From Betaproteobacteria bacterium (GTDB lineage: Bacteria; Pseudomonadota; Gammaproteobacteria; Burkholderiales; WYBJ01): 64,000 nt of DNA. The stretch spans positions 1 to 64,000 of the forward strand of contig WHTS01000007.1 of assembly GCA_009377585.1 (NCBI GenBank), read 5' to 3'. A model generated the notes under the pieces. That model had not been told where the DNA came from. It worked only from the letters and a program-made list of their open reading frames with translations, and made no database searches. The position numbers and the translations under genes are program-made. Shown piece by piece: positions 18,113 to 27,472 of the stretch. The stretch's first letter is position 1; every line of letters starts with the position of its first letter.

Positions 18113-20965
18113 ATGCATGTCGCGACCGAATCTCTCGCCTCGGCGCCGTCCGTCAATCTCGACGTCGAAGCGTCCGCCCCCGAACGCGATGCGCGCTTCG
18201 CGCCGTACAAGGTGATACGCCGCAACGGAGCGGTGGTCGGTTTCGAGCCGTCGAAGATTTCGATCGCGCTGACCAAGGCCTTCATCGCCGTCAACGGCGG
18301 GGTCGGTGCGGCGTCCGCGCGCATCCGCGAACTGGTCGCGCAGCTGACCGCGGCGGTGGTGAGCACGCTCGTTCGCCGGCGTCCGGAGGGCGGCACATTT
18401 CATATCGAGGACATCCAGGACCAGGTTGAGCTCGCCCTCATGCGCGGCGGGGAGCACGAAGTCGCCCGCGCCTACGTGCTGTATCGCGAGTCCCGTGCGC
18501 AGGAGCGCGCGCGACAGCGCGAATCGCATGTGGCTCCCGCTGCCCAGCCGTCGATCCACGTGATCGATGCTGGCGTAAGGCGCCCGCTCGATCGGGACGC
18601 TCTGAAGGCGCTGGTGGAGGAAGCCTGCGAAGGTCTCGGGACGGACGTGAGCGCCGATCCGATCCTGCATGCGACCTCGCGTGATATCTACGACGGCATA
18701 CCGATGAACGAGGTGCGCAAGTGCGTGGTCCTGGCGGCACGCTCGCTGATCGAGTCCGAGCCCGCCTACAGCTTCGTCACGGCGCGCTTGCTGCTGAACG
18801 ACCTGCGCCTGGAAACCCTGGGCCGCGAGGTGCGCCATGCCGGCATGAAGAAGGGCTATGCCGAGGCGTTTCCCGAGCTCATCCGCGCCGGCATTGCCGC
18901 CGAGCTGCTGGACCCGCGCCTGGGCGAATACGATCTCGGCTGCCTGGCGGCGGCGCTCGACCACAATCGCGATCTCAAGTTCGGCTACCTGGGCCTGCAG
19001 ATCCTTTACGACCGCTATTTCCTGCACGTTCGCGGCCGCCGCATCGAGTTGCCGCAATCCTTCTTCATGCGCGTCGCGATGGGCCTTGCCCTGAACGAGA
19101 AAAAGGAGGAGCGCGAGGCACGCGCCATCGAGTTCTACAACGTTCTGTCGAGCTTCGATTTCATGAGCTCGACGCCGACCCTGTTCAATTCGGGGACGCG
19201 ACGCTCGCAGCTTGCCAGCTGCTATCTCACCACGGTGCCGGACGACCTGGACGGGATCTACGAGTCGATCAAGGAAAACGCCATGCTGCAGAAGTATGCG
19301 GGCGGCATCGGCAACGACTGGACCCCGGTGCGGGCGCTCGGTGCGCACATCAAGGGAACCAACGGCAAGTCGCAGGGCGTGGTGCCGTTCCTCAAAGTGG
19401 TGAACGACACCGCGGTCGCGGTCAACCAGGGGGGCAAGCGCAAGGGCGCCGTCTGCTCGTACCTCGAAACATGGCATCTGGATGTCGAGGAATTCCTCGA
19501 GCTGCGCAAGAACACCGGCGACGACCGGCGCCGCACGCACGACATGAACACGGCCAACTGGGTCCCGGACCTGTTCATGAAGCGAGTGATGGAGGCGGCC
19601 GAGTGGACCCTGTTTTCGCCGTCCGACGTCCCGGACCTGCACGAGAAGCACGGGCGCGATTTCGAACAGGCCTACCTCGCCTACGAGGCGAAGGTCGCGC
19701 GCGGCGAGCTCACCTTGTTCAAGCGCATTCCAGCGGTGCAGTTGTGGCGGCGCATGCTGTCCATGCTGTTCGAGACGGGGCATCCCTGGATCACGTTCAA
19801 GGACCCGTGCAATCTGCGCTCGCCGCAGCAGCACGTCGGGGTCGTGCACAGCTCCAACCTGTGCACCGAGATCACCCTGAACACCGGCCCGGACGAGATC
19901 GCGGTGTGCAACCTGGGCTCGGTCAACATGCTGGCGCATCTCGATCGCGAGGAGCGTTGCATGGATCTCGACAAGCTGCGGCGCACCATCGGCACCGCCA
20001 TGCGCATGCTGGACAACGTCATCGACCTCAACTACTACTCGGTCGGGAAGGCGCGCAACTCCAACTTCAAGCACCGGCCGGTCGGCCTGGGGATCATGGC
20101 GTTCCAGGATTGCCTGCACGCCCTGCGGATTCCCTACGCATCGGCCGAGGCGGTCGAGTTCTCCGATTGCTCGATGGAGGCAATTGCCTATTGCGCGTAT
20201 TGGGCTTCGACCGACCTGTCCGAAGAGCGCGGCCGTTATGCGACCTTCGGCGGTTCGCTCTGGGATCGCGGCATCCTGCCGCACGAGACGCTCGGACTTC
20301 TGGCCGAGCAGCGTGGCGGCTACGTCGAGGCCGACACCTCGACGCGGCTCGACTGGGAGGCGCTGCGCACCCGCATCGCGCGGGTCGGCATGCGCAACTC
20401 CAATTGCCTCGCCATCGCGCCGACCGCGACCATTGCGAATATCACCGGAGTCTCGCAATCGATCGAGCCGACGTTCCAGAACCTGTACGTGAAGTCCAAC
20501 CTCTCCGGCGAGTTCACCGTCGCCAATCAGTACATGGTCGAGGACCTGAAGCGGCTGAACGTCTGGGACGAGGTCATGATCTCCGACCTGAAGTACTTCG
20601 ACGGCAGCCTCGCGAAGGTCGACCGGGTGCCGCCCGAAGTGCGCACGCTGTACGCCACCGCATTCGAGGTCGAGCCGCGCTGGCTGGTCGAATGCGCGGC
20701 GCGGCGGCAGAAGTGGGTGGACCAGTCGCAGTCCCTGAATCTGTATATGGCGGGCGCCTCGGGCAAGCGACTCGACGATACCTACAAGCTGGCGTGGCTG
20801 CGCGGCCTCAAGACCACTTATTACTTGCGCACGCTGGGCGCTACGCACACCGAGAAGTCCACGGGGCGCGTGGGCGCGCTTAATGCCGTTCCCACCGCCG
20901 ACGAGTCCGGCACGGAGCTCAAGGTGTGCTCGATCGACGACCCCGAGTGCGAAGCTTGCCAATAG
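18113..20965 (+). CDS. nrdA: Ribonucleoside-diphosphate reductase alpha subunit, class I
   Basis: Reduces ribonucleotides to deoxyribonucleotides. The 950-residue chain is longer than the E. coli subunit (about 760), mainly through its N-terminus. An ATP-cone spans about residues 30-130 (KVIRRNGAVVGFEPSKISIA), and a second cone-like segment spans about 140-240. The active site is intact: SNLCTEITLN (Asn, Cys, Glu), LASCYLTT and AVCNLGSVNM (redox Cys pair), the KTTYYLRTL double Tyr for radical transfer, and a C-terminal Cys tail ending ECEACQ. Two cones suggest elaborate dATP inhibition (inference). NrdR boxes precede it; nrdB follows after 75 bp. Confidence 0.97.
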   Translation: MHVATESLASAPSVNLDVEASAPERDARFAPYKVIRRNGAVVGFEPSKISIALTKAFIAVNGGVGAASARIRELVAQLTAAVVSTLVRRRPEGGTFHIEDIQDQVELALMRGGEHEVARAYVLYRESRAQERARQRESHVAPAAQPSIHVIDAGVRRPLDRDALKALVEEACEGLGTDVSADPILHATSRDIYDGIPMNEVRKCVVLAARSLIESEPAYSFVTARLLLNDLRLETLGREVRHAGMKKGYAEAFPELIRAGIAAELLDPRLGEYDLGCLAAALDHNRDLKFGYLGLQILYDRYFLHVRGRRIELPQSFFMRVAMGLALNEKKEEREARAIEFYNVLSSFDFMSSTPTLFNSGTRRSQLASCYLTTVPDDLDGIYESIKENAMLQKYAGGIGNDWTPVRALGAHIKGTNGKSQGVVPFLKVVNDTAVAVNQGGKRKGAVCSYLETWHLDVEEFLELRKNTGDDRRRTHDMNTANWVPDLFMKRVMEAAEWTLFSPSDVPDLHEKHGRDFEQAYLAYEAKVARGELTLFKRIPAVQLWRRMLSMLFETGHPWITFKDPCNLRSPQQHVGVVHSSNLCTEITLNTGPDEIAVCNLGSVNMLAHLDREERCMDLDKLRRTIGTAMRMLDNVIDLNYYSVGKARNSNFKHRPVGLGIMAFQDCLHALRIPYASAEAVEFSDCSMEAIAYCAYWASTDLSEERGRYATFGGSLWDRGILPHETLGLLAEQRGGYVEADTSTRLDWEALRTRIARVGMRNSNCLAIAPTATIANITGVSQSIEPTFQNLYVKSNLSGEFTVANQYMVEDLKRLNVWDEVMISDLKYFDGSLAKVDRVPPEVRTLYATAFEVEPRWLVECAARRQKWVDQSQSLNLYMAGASGKRLDDTYKLAWLRGLKTTYYLRTLGATHTEKSTGRVGALNAVPTADESGTELKVCSIDDPECEACQ

Positions 20966-21040
20966 ACAGGTAGCGAAAAGTCAGGCAGCGGGCGCCGGCG
21001 CGGCGCCCACCGAACGAACCGTAGCGATCAGGAGCAAGGG

Positions 21041-22153
21041 ATGCAGTCATTCGAACAAGAAATGAACACCGCCGCAGTCGGCATCGAGGGGTCCCCCCTG
21101 ATCGGCGGGCAGCAGCCGGGAGAGCCCGGTGAATTCCGCCGCATATCGGTCGACGACAAGCGCGTCATCAACGGCCAGACCGACGTCAACCAGCTGGTGC
21201 CGTTCAAGTACAAGTGGGCTTGGGAGAAATACCTTTCGGCGTGCGCGAATCACTGGATGCCGCAGGAGATCCCGATGAGCCGGGACATCGGGTTGTGGAA
21301 AGACCCGAAGGCCTTGAGCGAGGACGAGCGCCGCCTGGTGAAGCGCAACCTCGGCTTCTTCGTCACGGCGGACTCGCTGGCGGCCAACAACATCGTACTG
21401 GGCACCTACCGCCACATCACGGCGCCGGAGTGCCGTCAGTACCTCCTGCGCCAAGCCTTCGAGGAAGCCATCCATACCCACGCCTATCAGTACATCGTCG
21501 AGAGTCTCGGCCTGGACGAAGGCGAGGTCTTCAACGCCTACCGCGAGATTCCCAGCATTCGGGCCAAGGACGAGTTCCTGATTCCGTTCATCGAGACCTT
21601 GACCGATCCGTCGTTTCGCACCGGCACGGCGGAAGCCGACCAGCGCCTCCTGCGCAGCCTGATCGTGTTCGCGTGCCTGATGGAGGGTCTGTTCTTCTAC
21701 GTAGGATTCACGCAGATCCTGGCGCTCGGGCGGCAGAACAAGATGACGGGGGCCGCCGAGCAATACCAGTACATCCTGCGCGACGAGTCGATGCACTGCA
21801 ACTTCGGCATCGATCTGATCAACCAGATCAAGCTGGAAAATCCGCACCTGTGGACCGCGGAGTTCCGCGACGAGGTGCAGGAGCTCGTGCGCACGGCGGT
21901 GAATCTCGAATATCGCTATGCGGAAGACACGATGCCGCGCGGCGTGCTTGGGCTGAATGCGCCGATGTTCAAGGAGTATTTGCGCTTCATAGCCAACCGG
22001 CGCTGCCAGCAAATCGGCATCGAGCCGTTGTTCCCGGGCAGCAACAACCCGTTCCCCTGGATGAGCGAAATGATCGATCTCAAGAAGGAGAAGAACTTCT
22101 TCGAGACGCGGGTCACCGAATATCAGACCGGCGGAGCGCTGTCTTGGGACTGA
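21041..22153 (+). CDS. nrdB: Ribonucleoside-diphosphate reductase beta subunit, class I
   Basis: Houses the diiron-tyrosyl radical cofactor that starts catalysis in NrdA. The metal ligands and radical Tyr can be matched: TADSLAANN (Asp), EEAIHTHAY (Glu, His, and the Tyr expected to carry the radical), CLMEGLFF (Glu) and [10 protein letters not shown] (Glu, His). The 370-residue length is typical. The Tyr is kept, so this looks like a normal class Ia-type subunit rather than a Tyr-less Mn/Fe form. Its own GGAGCAAGG ribosome binding site precedes the ATG. Confidence 0.97.
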   Translation: MQSFEQEMNTAAVGIEGSPLIGGQQPGEPGEFRRISVDDKRVINGQTDVNQLVPFKYKWAWEKYLSACANHWMPQEIPMSRDIGLWKDPKALSEDERRLVKRNLGFFVTADSLAANNIVLGTYRHITAPECRQYLLRQAFEEAIHTHAYQYIVESLGLDEGEVFNAYREIPSIRAKDEFLIPFIETLTDPSFRTGTAEADQRLLRSLIVFACLMEGLFFYVGFTQILALGRQNKMTGAAEQYQYILRDESMHCNFGIDLINQIKLENPHLWTAEFRDEVQELVRTAVNLEYRYAEDTMPRGVLGLNAPMFKEYLRFIANRRCQQIGIEPLFPGSNNPFPWMSEMIDLKKEKNFFETRVTEYQTGGALSWD

Positions 22154-22164
22154 GCCTCGAGCGC

Positions 22165-22449
22165 ATGCCGCGCCGGGCACGCAGACGGCTCGGCCCGGTG
22201 ATCGAGGATTGCAGGGCCGAGGCCGACTATTCGCTTTGGCTGCTGTTCGAGGACGGGCTGGAAGGATGTGTGTACCTCGGCGACCTGGTGGAAATCGGGG
22301 ACTTCAGTGCCTGGCGCGATGTCGATCGATTCCTCGAAGTAAGTGTCGATCCGGATACCGGCGTCGTGCAATGGGAGGATGGCATCCGGCTCGACCCAAG
22401 GGCGCTGTACAAGGATCTCGCAGCCAGGGTCCTTGCGGCGTTACATTAG
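22165..22449 (+). CDS. DUF2442 domain protein
   Basis: A 94-residue protein with a basic N-terminus and a DUF2442-like body (YSLWLLFEDGLEGCVYLGDL ... VQWEDGIRLDPRALY). Members of this family are small, of unknown function, and are sometimes found in toxin-antitoxin-like pairs. Here there is no partner: it begins 11 bp after nrdB on the same strand and is probably part of that transcript. The ATG at 22165 is used; a TTG at 22144 would overlap the nrdB stop. It has no clear Shine-Dalgarno of its own, which suggests coupling to nrdB. Confidence 0.72.
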   Translation: MPRRARRRLGPVIEDCRAEADYSLWLLFEDGLEGCVYLGDLVEIGDFSAWRDVDRFLEVSVDPDTGVVQWEDGIRLDPRALYKDLAARVLAALH

Positions 22450-22485
22450 CGTGGGCAACCCGTGTCTTCACAACCGGAGGCAAGC

Positions 22486-23121
22486 ATGGCAGCAAGAAAG
22501 AAATCGGCAGCCAGGAAGTCGGTGAAGCGGTCGGTGCGCAAGACAGCCGCCCGAAAGCCCGCGAAGAGAGCGGCCAAACGCAGGTCGACCCGGGCAGCAG
22601 CCCAGAGCAGACGTTCGGGCGCGCGTAGGAGCGTGGCCGCGAGCAAGCGCCCGATGCGCAAGACAGCCGCAAAGAAGCGGACCGCGGCAAGGAAGCGACC
22701 GGTAGCGAAGAAGCGATCGGCCGCGAAGAAGCGGGCGGTTGCGACGAAGCGGACCACTGCAAGGAAGCGACCGGCGAAGAAGCGACCGGTAGCGAAGAAG
22801 CGGGCGGTTGCCAGGAAGCGGACCGCAGCGAAGAACACGCGCTCTGCTGCGAAACAGGTCAGGGTGGCGAAACCATCCGGCGCGGCAAAGAAAAAAGCCG
22901 CGGGCACGAAGCCCGCGGCTCGTAAGGCGGCTAAGAAGCCAGCAAAGACAATAGCCGCGAAGAAGACTGCACCATCTGTCGCCGCGCGCGAACCGTCTCC
23001 GATTGAAAACGCCGCAGCGACCGAAACCGAATCCCCAACCACACCTGCTGCACCGCCATCATCTCCGCGACCGATTTTGATCCCTGGAGCGTGGCCCTTT
23101 CCGCTGGGGAACCGATCTTAG
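22486..23121 (+). CDS. Histone H1-like Lys/Ala/Arg-rich DNA-binding protein
   Basis: A 211-residue, very basic, low-complexity protein. It is built from repeated AAKKR, KRPVAKKR and RKRTAAKK blocks over residues 1-165, and ends in a Ser/Pro/Glu-rich tail. The composition resembles bacterial H1-like proteins (HctB/AlgP type), which coat nucleoid DNA. A strong ribosome binding site (GGAGG, 22476-22480) decides the ATG at 22486. It is not related in sequence to nrdB and may be separately transcribed. Such genes vary in repeat number between strains. An intrinsic terminator for the opposite strand is embedded at 22888-22920. Confidence 0.85.
   Translation: MAARKKSAARKSVKRSVRKTAARKPAKRAAKRRSTRAAAQSRRSGARRSVAASKRPMRKTAAKKRTAARKRPVAKKRSAAKKRAVATKRTTARKRPAKKRPVAKKRAVARKRTAAKNTRSAAKQVRVAKPSGAAKKKAAGTKPAARKAAKKPAKTIAAKKTAPSVAAREPSPIENAAATETESPTTPAAPPSSPRPILIPGAWPFPLGNRS
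22888..22920 (-). terminator. Intrinsic-terminator-like hairpin antisense within the H1-like gene
   Basis: AGCCGCGGGC (22896-22905) and GCCCGCGGCT (22911-22920) form a perfect 10-bp stem around ACGAA. On the minus strand the stem is followed by TTTTTTCTTT. That is a strong Rho-independent terminator in the antisense direction, inside coding sequence. Confidence 0.7.
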
Positions 23122-23465
23122 GCAGGGACTTCGCCAGCAGATCGGTGACGAGACGAAGGATACCAGAAAAGCGGGCGGCCGGAGCCGTTTTTGGGGATTT
23201 TGCCGCAGCTCGACGCCGTCGATCGTCGTTTCACATCTCGGAATTATGGTTAACTGATTGATATAGAAAGATTTAAATTCCAGATGTAATTTCGTATTGT
23301 GAAAATAGCCTCAATTGCACATAACGGTATAGATTCCGCCATACGAAACATGGCTCCGTCGGCCGCTTAGGAGCACTTGACATCCGAGGAGAAATGAGCC
23401 CTTCGACCGCGCGGTCGCGGTAATCGGCGCCACCGACAATAGAGGACTCGAACAGGGCTTCGATC
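23122..23465. other. Gene-free stretch with an AT-rich patch
   Basis: No convincing gene on either strand. Bases 23230-23350 are markedly AT-richer than the rest of the window (runs such as GATATAGAAAGATTTAAATT), and G+C returns after 23360. It may hold the promoter of the KTSC gene, but I see no clean -35/-10 pair at a suitable distance. Confidence 0.6.
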
Positions 23466-23678
23466 ATGGAACGCAAACGCTTGAACTCCTCTTCCATCCG
23501 CGCGGTCGGCTACGATCCGAAGACGCAAGCCCTGGAAGTGGAATTCTCGAACGGATCGATCGTGCAATACGAGCCCGTTGCGGCCGAGGTGCACCGACGC
23601 TTCCTCGCTGCTCCATCGCCTACGAGTTACTTCCGCGATCAGATCGAGGAGTCGTACGCGACGCGGCGCATCCGCTAG
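23466..23678 (+). CDS. KTSC domain protein
   Basis: A 70-residue single-domain protein of the KTSC family: the conserved order is a basic N-terminus, SSSIRAVGYDPKTQALEVEF, NGSIVQYEPVAAEVHRRF and SYFRDQI. The namesake motif is named after its conserved residues; members are often fused to or near RNA- or DNA-associated proteins, but no activity is established. It stands alone here, convergent with the HAD phosphatase gene 13 bp away. Confidence 0.85.
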   Translation: MERKRLNSSSIRAVGYDPKTQALEVEFSNGSIVQYEPVAAEVHRRFLAAPSPTSYFRDQIEESYATRRIR

Positions 23679-23691
23679 GACAGCAAGCGCG

Positions 23692-24498
23692 TCAAGTGCC
23701 CGCACGCGCGCGGGCGCGAACGAGGTGGTCGGCGAACTCGGCGAAGCCGTTGCCGCCCCGGCCCTGCGTTACGTAGCGCGGCAGGGTTCGGATGCGCGCG
23801 AAGTCGCGCACATTGGCGACGCCCACGCTGCAATCGAAAAACCCGAACATCGGCTCGTCGTTCGGCGAGTCGCCGATGAATGCGTATTCCCCGCGCACCG
23901 CCCGCATCGAGGCACCGAGCTGACCGGTGAGAAACTGCAGGGTGGTGGAGAGCTTGTCGAAGCTTCCGAACCAGCCGTTGACATGGATCGAGCTCACCTT
24001 CACGGTCAGGCCTCGCTCCTGCATCAGCGTCACGATACGCTCGACGTCCGGCTGCGGCAGGCGCGGCACGTCCTCGCAAAAATCGATCGCCAGATCCGAC
24101 TCGCGGTAATGCTGGTCCGATGCGATCCGCGCCCCGGGCACTGCGCGCACAATGTCGGCCGCGATAGCGCGAAGACGCACAGCCTGGCTGCGCCGCATCT
24201 CGGCAGGGCTGACGAAGTGACGCAACATCCGGCGCTCGGTGCGATCGTAGCGAAACCAGAACGCGCCGTTTTCGCCCACGATCCCGTGCACCGGCCACAT
24301 GCGCGCGATGTGGTCGCACCATCCCGCGGGACGTCCGGTGATCGGTACGATCATCAGGCCAGAGGCCTCGATGCGTTCCATTGCCGCGTACGATTCGGCC
24401 GGTAGTCGGCCATCGGTCGTGAGCGTATCGTCGATGTCGGTCAATACGCCCTGCAGCTGCTGCAACGCCGAGGCCGGGCAATCGCGCAAGGCGCGCAT
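23692..24498 (-). CDS. HAD-superfamily phosphatase (type IIB)
   Basis: A 268-residue cytosolic HAD hydrolase. Motif I is LTDIDDTLTTDG (nucleophile Asp and general acid Asp), motif II VPITGRPAG, and motif IV is FIGDSPNDEPMFGFF near the C-terminus. The cap lies between motifs II and III as in the Cof/sugar-phosphate type. The substrate is unknown; sugar-phosphate or mannosyl-phosphoglycerate phosphatases are the nearest well-known relatives by motif layout. The start ATG at 24496-24498 overlaps the stop of the upstream gene by 1 base, so the two are translationally coupled. Confidence 0.85.
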   Translation of the reverse strand: MRALRDCPASALQQLQGVLTDIDDTLTTDGRLPAESYAAMERIEASGLMIVPITGRPAGWCDHIARMWPVHGIVGENGAFWFRYDRTERRMLRHFVSPAEMRRSQAVRLRAIAADIVRAVPGARIASDQHYRESDLAIDFCEDVPRLPQPDVERIVTLMQERGLTVKVSSIHVNGWFGSFDKLSTTLQFLTGQLGASMRAVRGEYAFIGDSPNDEPMFGFFDCSVGVANVRDFARIRTLPRYVTQGRGGNGFAEFADHLVRARARAGT

Positions 24499-25094
24499 CA
24501 GGATCCAGTCTCCTCGCCCGGCAGCGGCTGCGGCATACGCACGAAGCCAAGACGCGCCGGAATCTCGTCGGCCGGGATGGGAAGGAGCGCTACCGCGCGG
24601 CCGGCGTAGCGCAACCGGATGTCCCGGTCGTGTCCTTCCTGGATGCGATCGAGCGACTCGATGAGCTCGTCTTCGTCGAGCGCGCCGCCGGCGGTATCCG
24701 AGATCCAGGGCGCAAGCGACTCGACATCGCGATCGTCGACGACGCCCGCGCCGTGCTCGGTATGCAGAGTGACGATTCCCTCGCGGTCCATCCACGCGCT
24801 CGTTACCGCCCGCACCGGCCTGCCCGTGTGCGTGATCAGGCACTGCTCGGAGTCCATGCGCAGGACCCACGGCGCGTAGGCAAGTGCCGCGAAGACGCGT
24901 TGCGGCCCGTTCTGGAAGAACCAGCGCCCGTTGCAATCGCCGCCATAGTTCCGGTCGATGAACTCGATCAGCAGCCGATTGCCGATGCGCTCGTTGCGCA
25001 GCAGCCACTGCCCGCGCGTGTCGAGGGAAAGCCATCCGAACACGGCCGGTACATCGGGCCACTTGGCCATCGCGCGCCGGACGGCGTCATCCAT
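24498..25094 (-). CDS. Conserved protein of unknown function (DUF2946/DUF2944-type uncertain)
   Basis: A 198-residue soluble protein that I do not recognise with confidence; from memory it resembles an uncharacterised betaproteobacterial DUF family. It starts MDDAVRRAMAKWPDVPAVFGWLS and contains RNYGGDCNGRWFFQNGPQRV and a DRIQEGHDRDIRLRY segment. No membrane helices, signal peptide or metal motif are seen. The PDVPAVFGWLSLDTRGQWLL opening looks like a region found in small conserved proteins that display a central beta sheet. It is coupled to the HAD phosphatase by a 1-base overlap, which suggests a shared pathway. Confidence 0.6.
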   Translation of the reverse strand: MDDAVRRAMAKWPDVPAVFGWLSLDTRGQWLLRNERIGNRLLIEFIDRNYGGDCNGRWFFQNGPQRVFAALAYAPWVLRMDSEQCLITHTGRPVRAVTSAWMDREGIVTLHTEHGAGVVDDRDVESLAPWISDTAGGALDEDELIESLDRIQEGHDRDIRLRYAGRAVALLPIPADEIPARLGFVRMPQPLPGEETGS

Positions 25095-25169
25095 GTCCTT
25101 CGATTCCGCAAAAGATGGCGCGCGATCGCCGTTGTCGTTGCGCGCACCCAGTCGAGGAGGCTGCTCGAG

Positions 25170-27218
25170 CTATTCCTCGTCGTCGTGAGCGCTCTTGTGG
25201 CCCGCGGTGATCTGCTGCTGCACCTGCGGCGGTACGGGATCGTAGTGACTGAGCTCGATCGAGTAAGAGCCCTGGCCGCCCGTTACGGACTTCAAGCGCC
25301 CCTGATAATTGTTCAACTCGGACAGGGGGACCTTGCCGGAGACGACGATCGTGCCGCCCGGAAGGCTGTCGGTTCCGCTCACCTGGCCGCGCTTGGCCGA
25401 CAGGTCGCCCGCGATGTCGCCCATCGCCGCTTCGGGTGCGCTGATCTCGATGTTGACGATGGGCTCGAGGACGATCGGCCTGGCTTTCATCATGGCGTCG
25501 AGCAGCGCCCGCCTGCCCGCGGTGATGAACGCGATTTCCTTCGAATCCACGGGATGATGCTTGCCATCGTACACCGTCACCTTCAGATCCTGCACATGAT
25601 AGCCGCCGAGGGGACCGGCAGTGAGCACCTGGTGGATGCCTTTCTCCACCGCGGGAATGAATTGGGTCGGGATCGTTCCCCCTTTGACTTCGTCGGCGAA
25701 CTGAAAGCCCGTCCCGCGCGCCAGCGGCTCCACGCGCAGAAAAACTTCGCCGAACTGGCCGGCGCCACCGGTTTGCTTCTTGTGCCGGTGATGCCCTTCG
25801 GCCTTGGCCGTGATCGTCTCTCGATACGGTATGCGGGGCGGCTTGGTGTTGACTTCGAGGTGATACTGGCCGGCCATCTTCTCCAGAACCAGCCGCATAT
25901 GCAGATCGCCCAGGCCGCGAATCACGGTTTCGTTGGTTGCCGCGCTGTGCTCCGCCTTGAAGCACGGATCCTCCGATGCGAGCTTGTGCAGCACTTCCGA
26001 GATGCGCTGCTCGTCACCGCGGCGCTTGGGTTCCACGGCCAACCCATGCATCGGCTGCGGAAACTCCATCGGCGTCATGTGAATGTGATCTTCGTCGTGC
26101 GAATCGTGCAGTACGCTGTCGAGCGTGATCTCCTCGACCTTCGCGACGGCCGCGATGTCGCCCGGGCCTGCCGATTCGACCTCGATATGGTCCTTGCCGC
26201 GCAGCATCAGCAGGTGCCCCACCTTGAAGGGCTTGCGCCCATCGCCGATGAAGAGCTGCGTGTCCTTCGACACCGTGCCCTGATAGACCCGGAAGATGCC
26301 AAGCTTGCCGACGAACGGGTCGATGACCACCTTGAACACGTGCGCCAGTACGTGCTTGCTCGGATCGGGGACTGCCTGAATGGGAACCGCGGACGCTCCC
26401 GCGCCCTTGTGGAACGGAGGCGGATTGCCTTCGGCCGGGTTGGGCATGAGCTTGACGACGATCTCCAGCAGCTCCGCGATGCCGGCGCCGTTGCGCGCCG
26501 AGGTGAAGCAGATCGGAATCAGATGGCCTTCCCGCAAGGCGGTTTCGAACGGCGCATGCAGTTCATCCGGGCTGACTTCGCCCTTGTCCAGATAAAGCGC
26601 CATCAATTCCTCGTCGACTTCCACCACCTGATCGATCAAAGCCTGATGCGCTGTCTCGACCGAGGAGAAGTCGGACTCGCCCGAAGGATTGAAGAAGCAA
26701 TCGACCACGCGGCTGCCCCCGCCGGCAGGCAGGTTGATCGGAAGACATTCCTTGCCGAAGGTCTCCTGAATCTTCTGCACCAGGCCGGGCAGATCGACAT
26801 TCTCGGCGTCGATCTTGTTGACCACGATCATCCGGCAAAGCTGACGCTGGGACGCCCATTGCATCATGCGTCGGGTAATCATCTCGATGCCGTTCTGGGC
26901 ATTGATCACGATCACCGCAGTCTCGACGGCTTCGAGCGCGCCGATCGCATTGCCGACCAGGTCCGGCGCGCCCGGGGTGTCCAGCAAATGGATACGCCGC
27001 CCCTGCCATTCGAAGTGGACGACCGCGGATTGGATCGAGTGCTTGTGGGTTTTTTCCAGCGGATCGAAGTCGCACACCGTGGTGCCGCGTTCGACGCTTC
27101 CCGGTGTCGCTGTCAGGCCGGCTTTCGCCAGCAGGCTTTCGGTCAGCGTGGTCTTGCCGGACGCGCCATGACCGACCAAGGCTACGGTGCGGATGGCTTC
27201 GGTCGTGAACTTCGCCAT
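25170..27218 (-). CDS. Elongation factor G-like GTPase (EF-G paralogue)
   Basis: A 682-residue translational GTPase of the EF-G-like (FusA2-type) group. The P-loop GHGASGKT is at residues 16-23 and NKID at 134-137. Domains II to V follow (GGAGQFGEVFLRVEP in domain IV, GDIAGDLSAKRGQV in domain V). The G3 motif reads DTPGA (80-84) where canonical EF-G has DTPGH, so the catalytic His is replaced by Ala. It may therefore not be the main translocase. The ATG at 27218 has a GGAGGA site just upstream; the ORF extends a further 20 codons. No ribosomal-protein genes neighbour it. Confidence 0.88.
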   Translation of the reverse strand: MAKFTTEAIRTVALVGHGASGKTTLTESLLAKAGLTATPGSVERGTTVCDFDPLEKTHKHSIQSAVVHFEWQGRRIHLLDTPGAPDLVGNAIGALEAVETAVIVINAQNGIEMITRRMMQWASQRQLCRMIVVNKIDAENVDLPGLVQKIQETFGKECLPINLPAGGGSRVVDCFFNPSGESDFSSVETAHQALIDQVVEVDEELMALYLDKGEVSPDELHAPFETALREGHLIPICFTSARNGAGIAELLEIVVKLMPNPAEGNPPPFHKGAGASAVPIQAVPDPSKHVLAHVFKVVIDPFVGKLGIFRVYQGTVSKDTQLFIGDGRKPFKVGHLLMLRGKDHIEVESAGPGDIAAVAKVEEITLDSVLHDSHDEDHIHMTPMEFPQPMHGLAVEPKRRGDEQRISEVLHKLASEDPCFKAEHSAATNETVIRGLGDLHMRLVLEKMAGQYHLEVNTKPPRIPYRETITAKAEGHHRHKKQTGGAGQFGEVFLRVEPLARGTGFQFADEVKGGTIPTQFIPAVEKGIHQVLTAGPLGGYHVQDLKVTVYDGKHHPVDSKEIAFITAGRRALLDAMMKARPIVLEPIVNIEISAPEAAMGDIAGDLSAKRGQVSGTDSLPGGTIVVSGKVPLSELNNYQGRLKSVTGGQGSYSIELSHYDPVPPQVQQQITAGHKSAHDDEE

Positions 27219-27472
27219 GCTTTCCTCCTCCGGGTGCCTCGGTTCAGTATAGAGGCCGGGTTGGGGAGCCGCAAGCAAACGCCTGCTGCGCTCCGGGTCG
27301 AACCCGATTCGGTCCGACGTGCGTTTAATGACTCGAACAACAACGACGAGGAACTCGAAGCATGCGTGCCGGCGAGGACGGTGAGCGCGATGGCTGTGCC
27401 GGCGCGGTCTCGATGTTCCGCTTGCGCTCGGCGGTCGACTCGACAGTCGCAGGCGTGCATACTCCGCGCCCG

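Noticed and set aside
17729-20962. Very long open frame antisense to nrdA (about 1,077 codons)
   Set aside because: It is a product of high G+C and third-position bias; it has no recognisable domains, while the sense frame is clearly nrdA.
23375-23410. TTGACA with a GAGGAG-ATG as a short leader peptide gene
   Set aside because: The ORF is only nine codons and there is no -10 box at the right distance.
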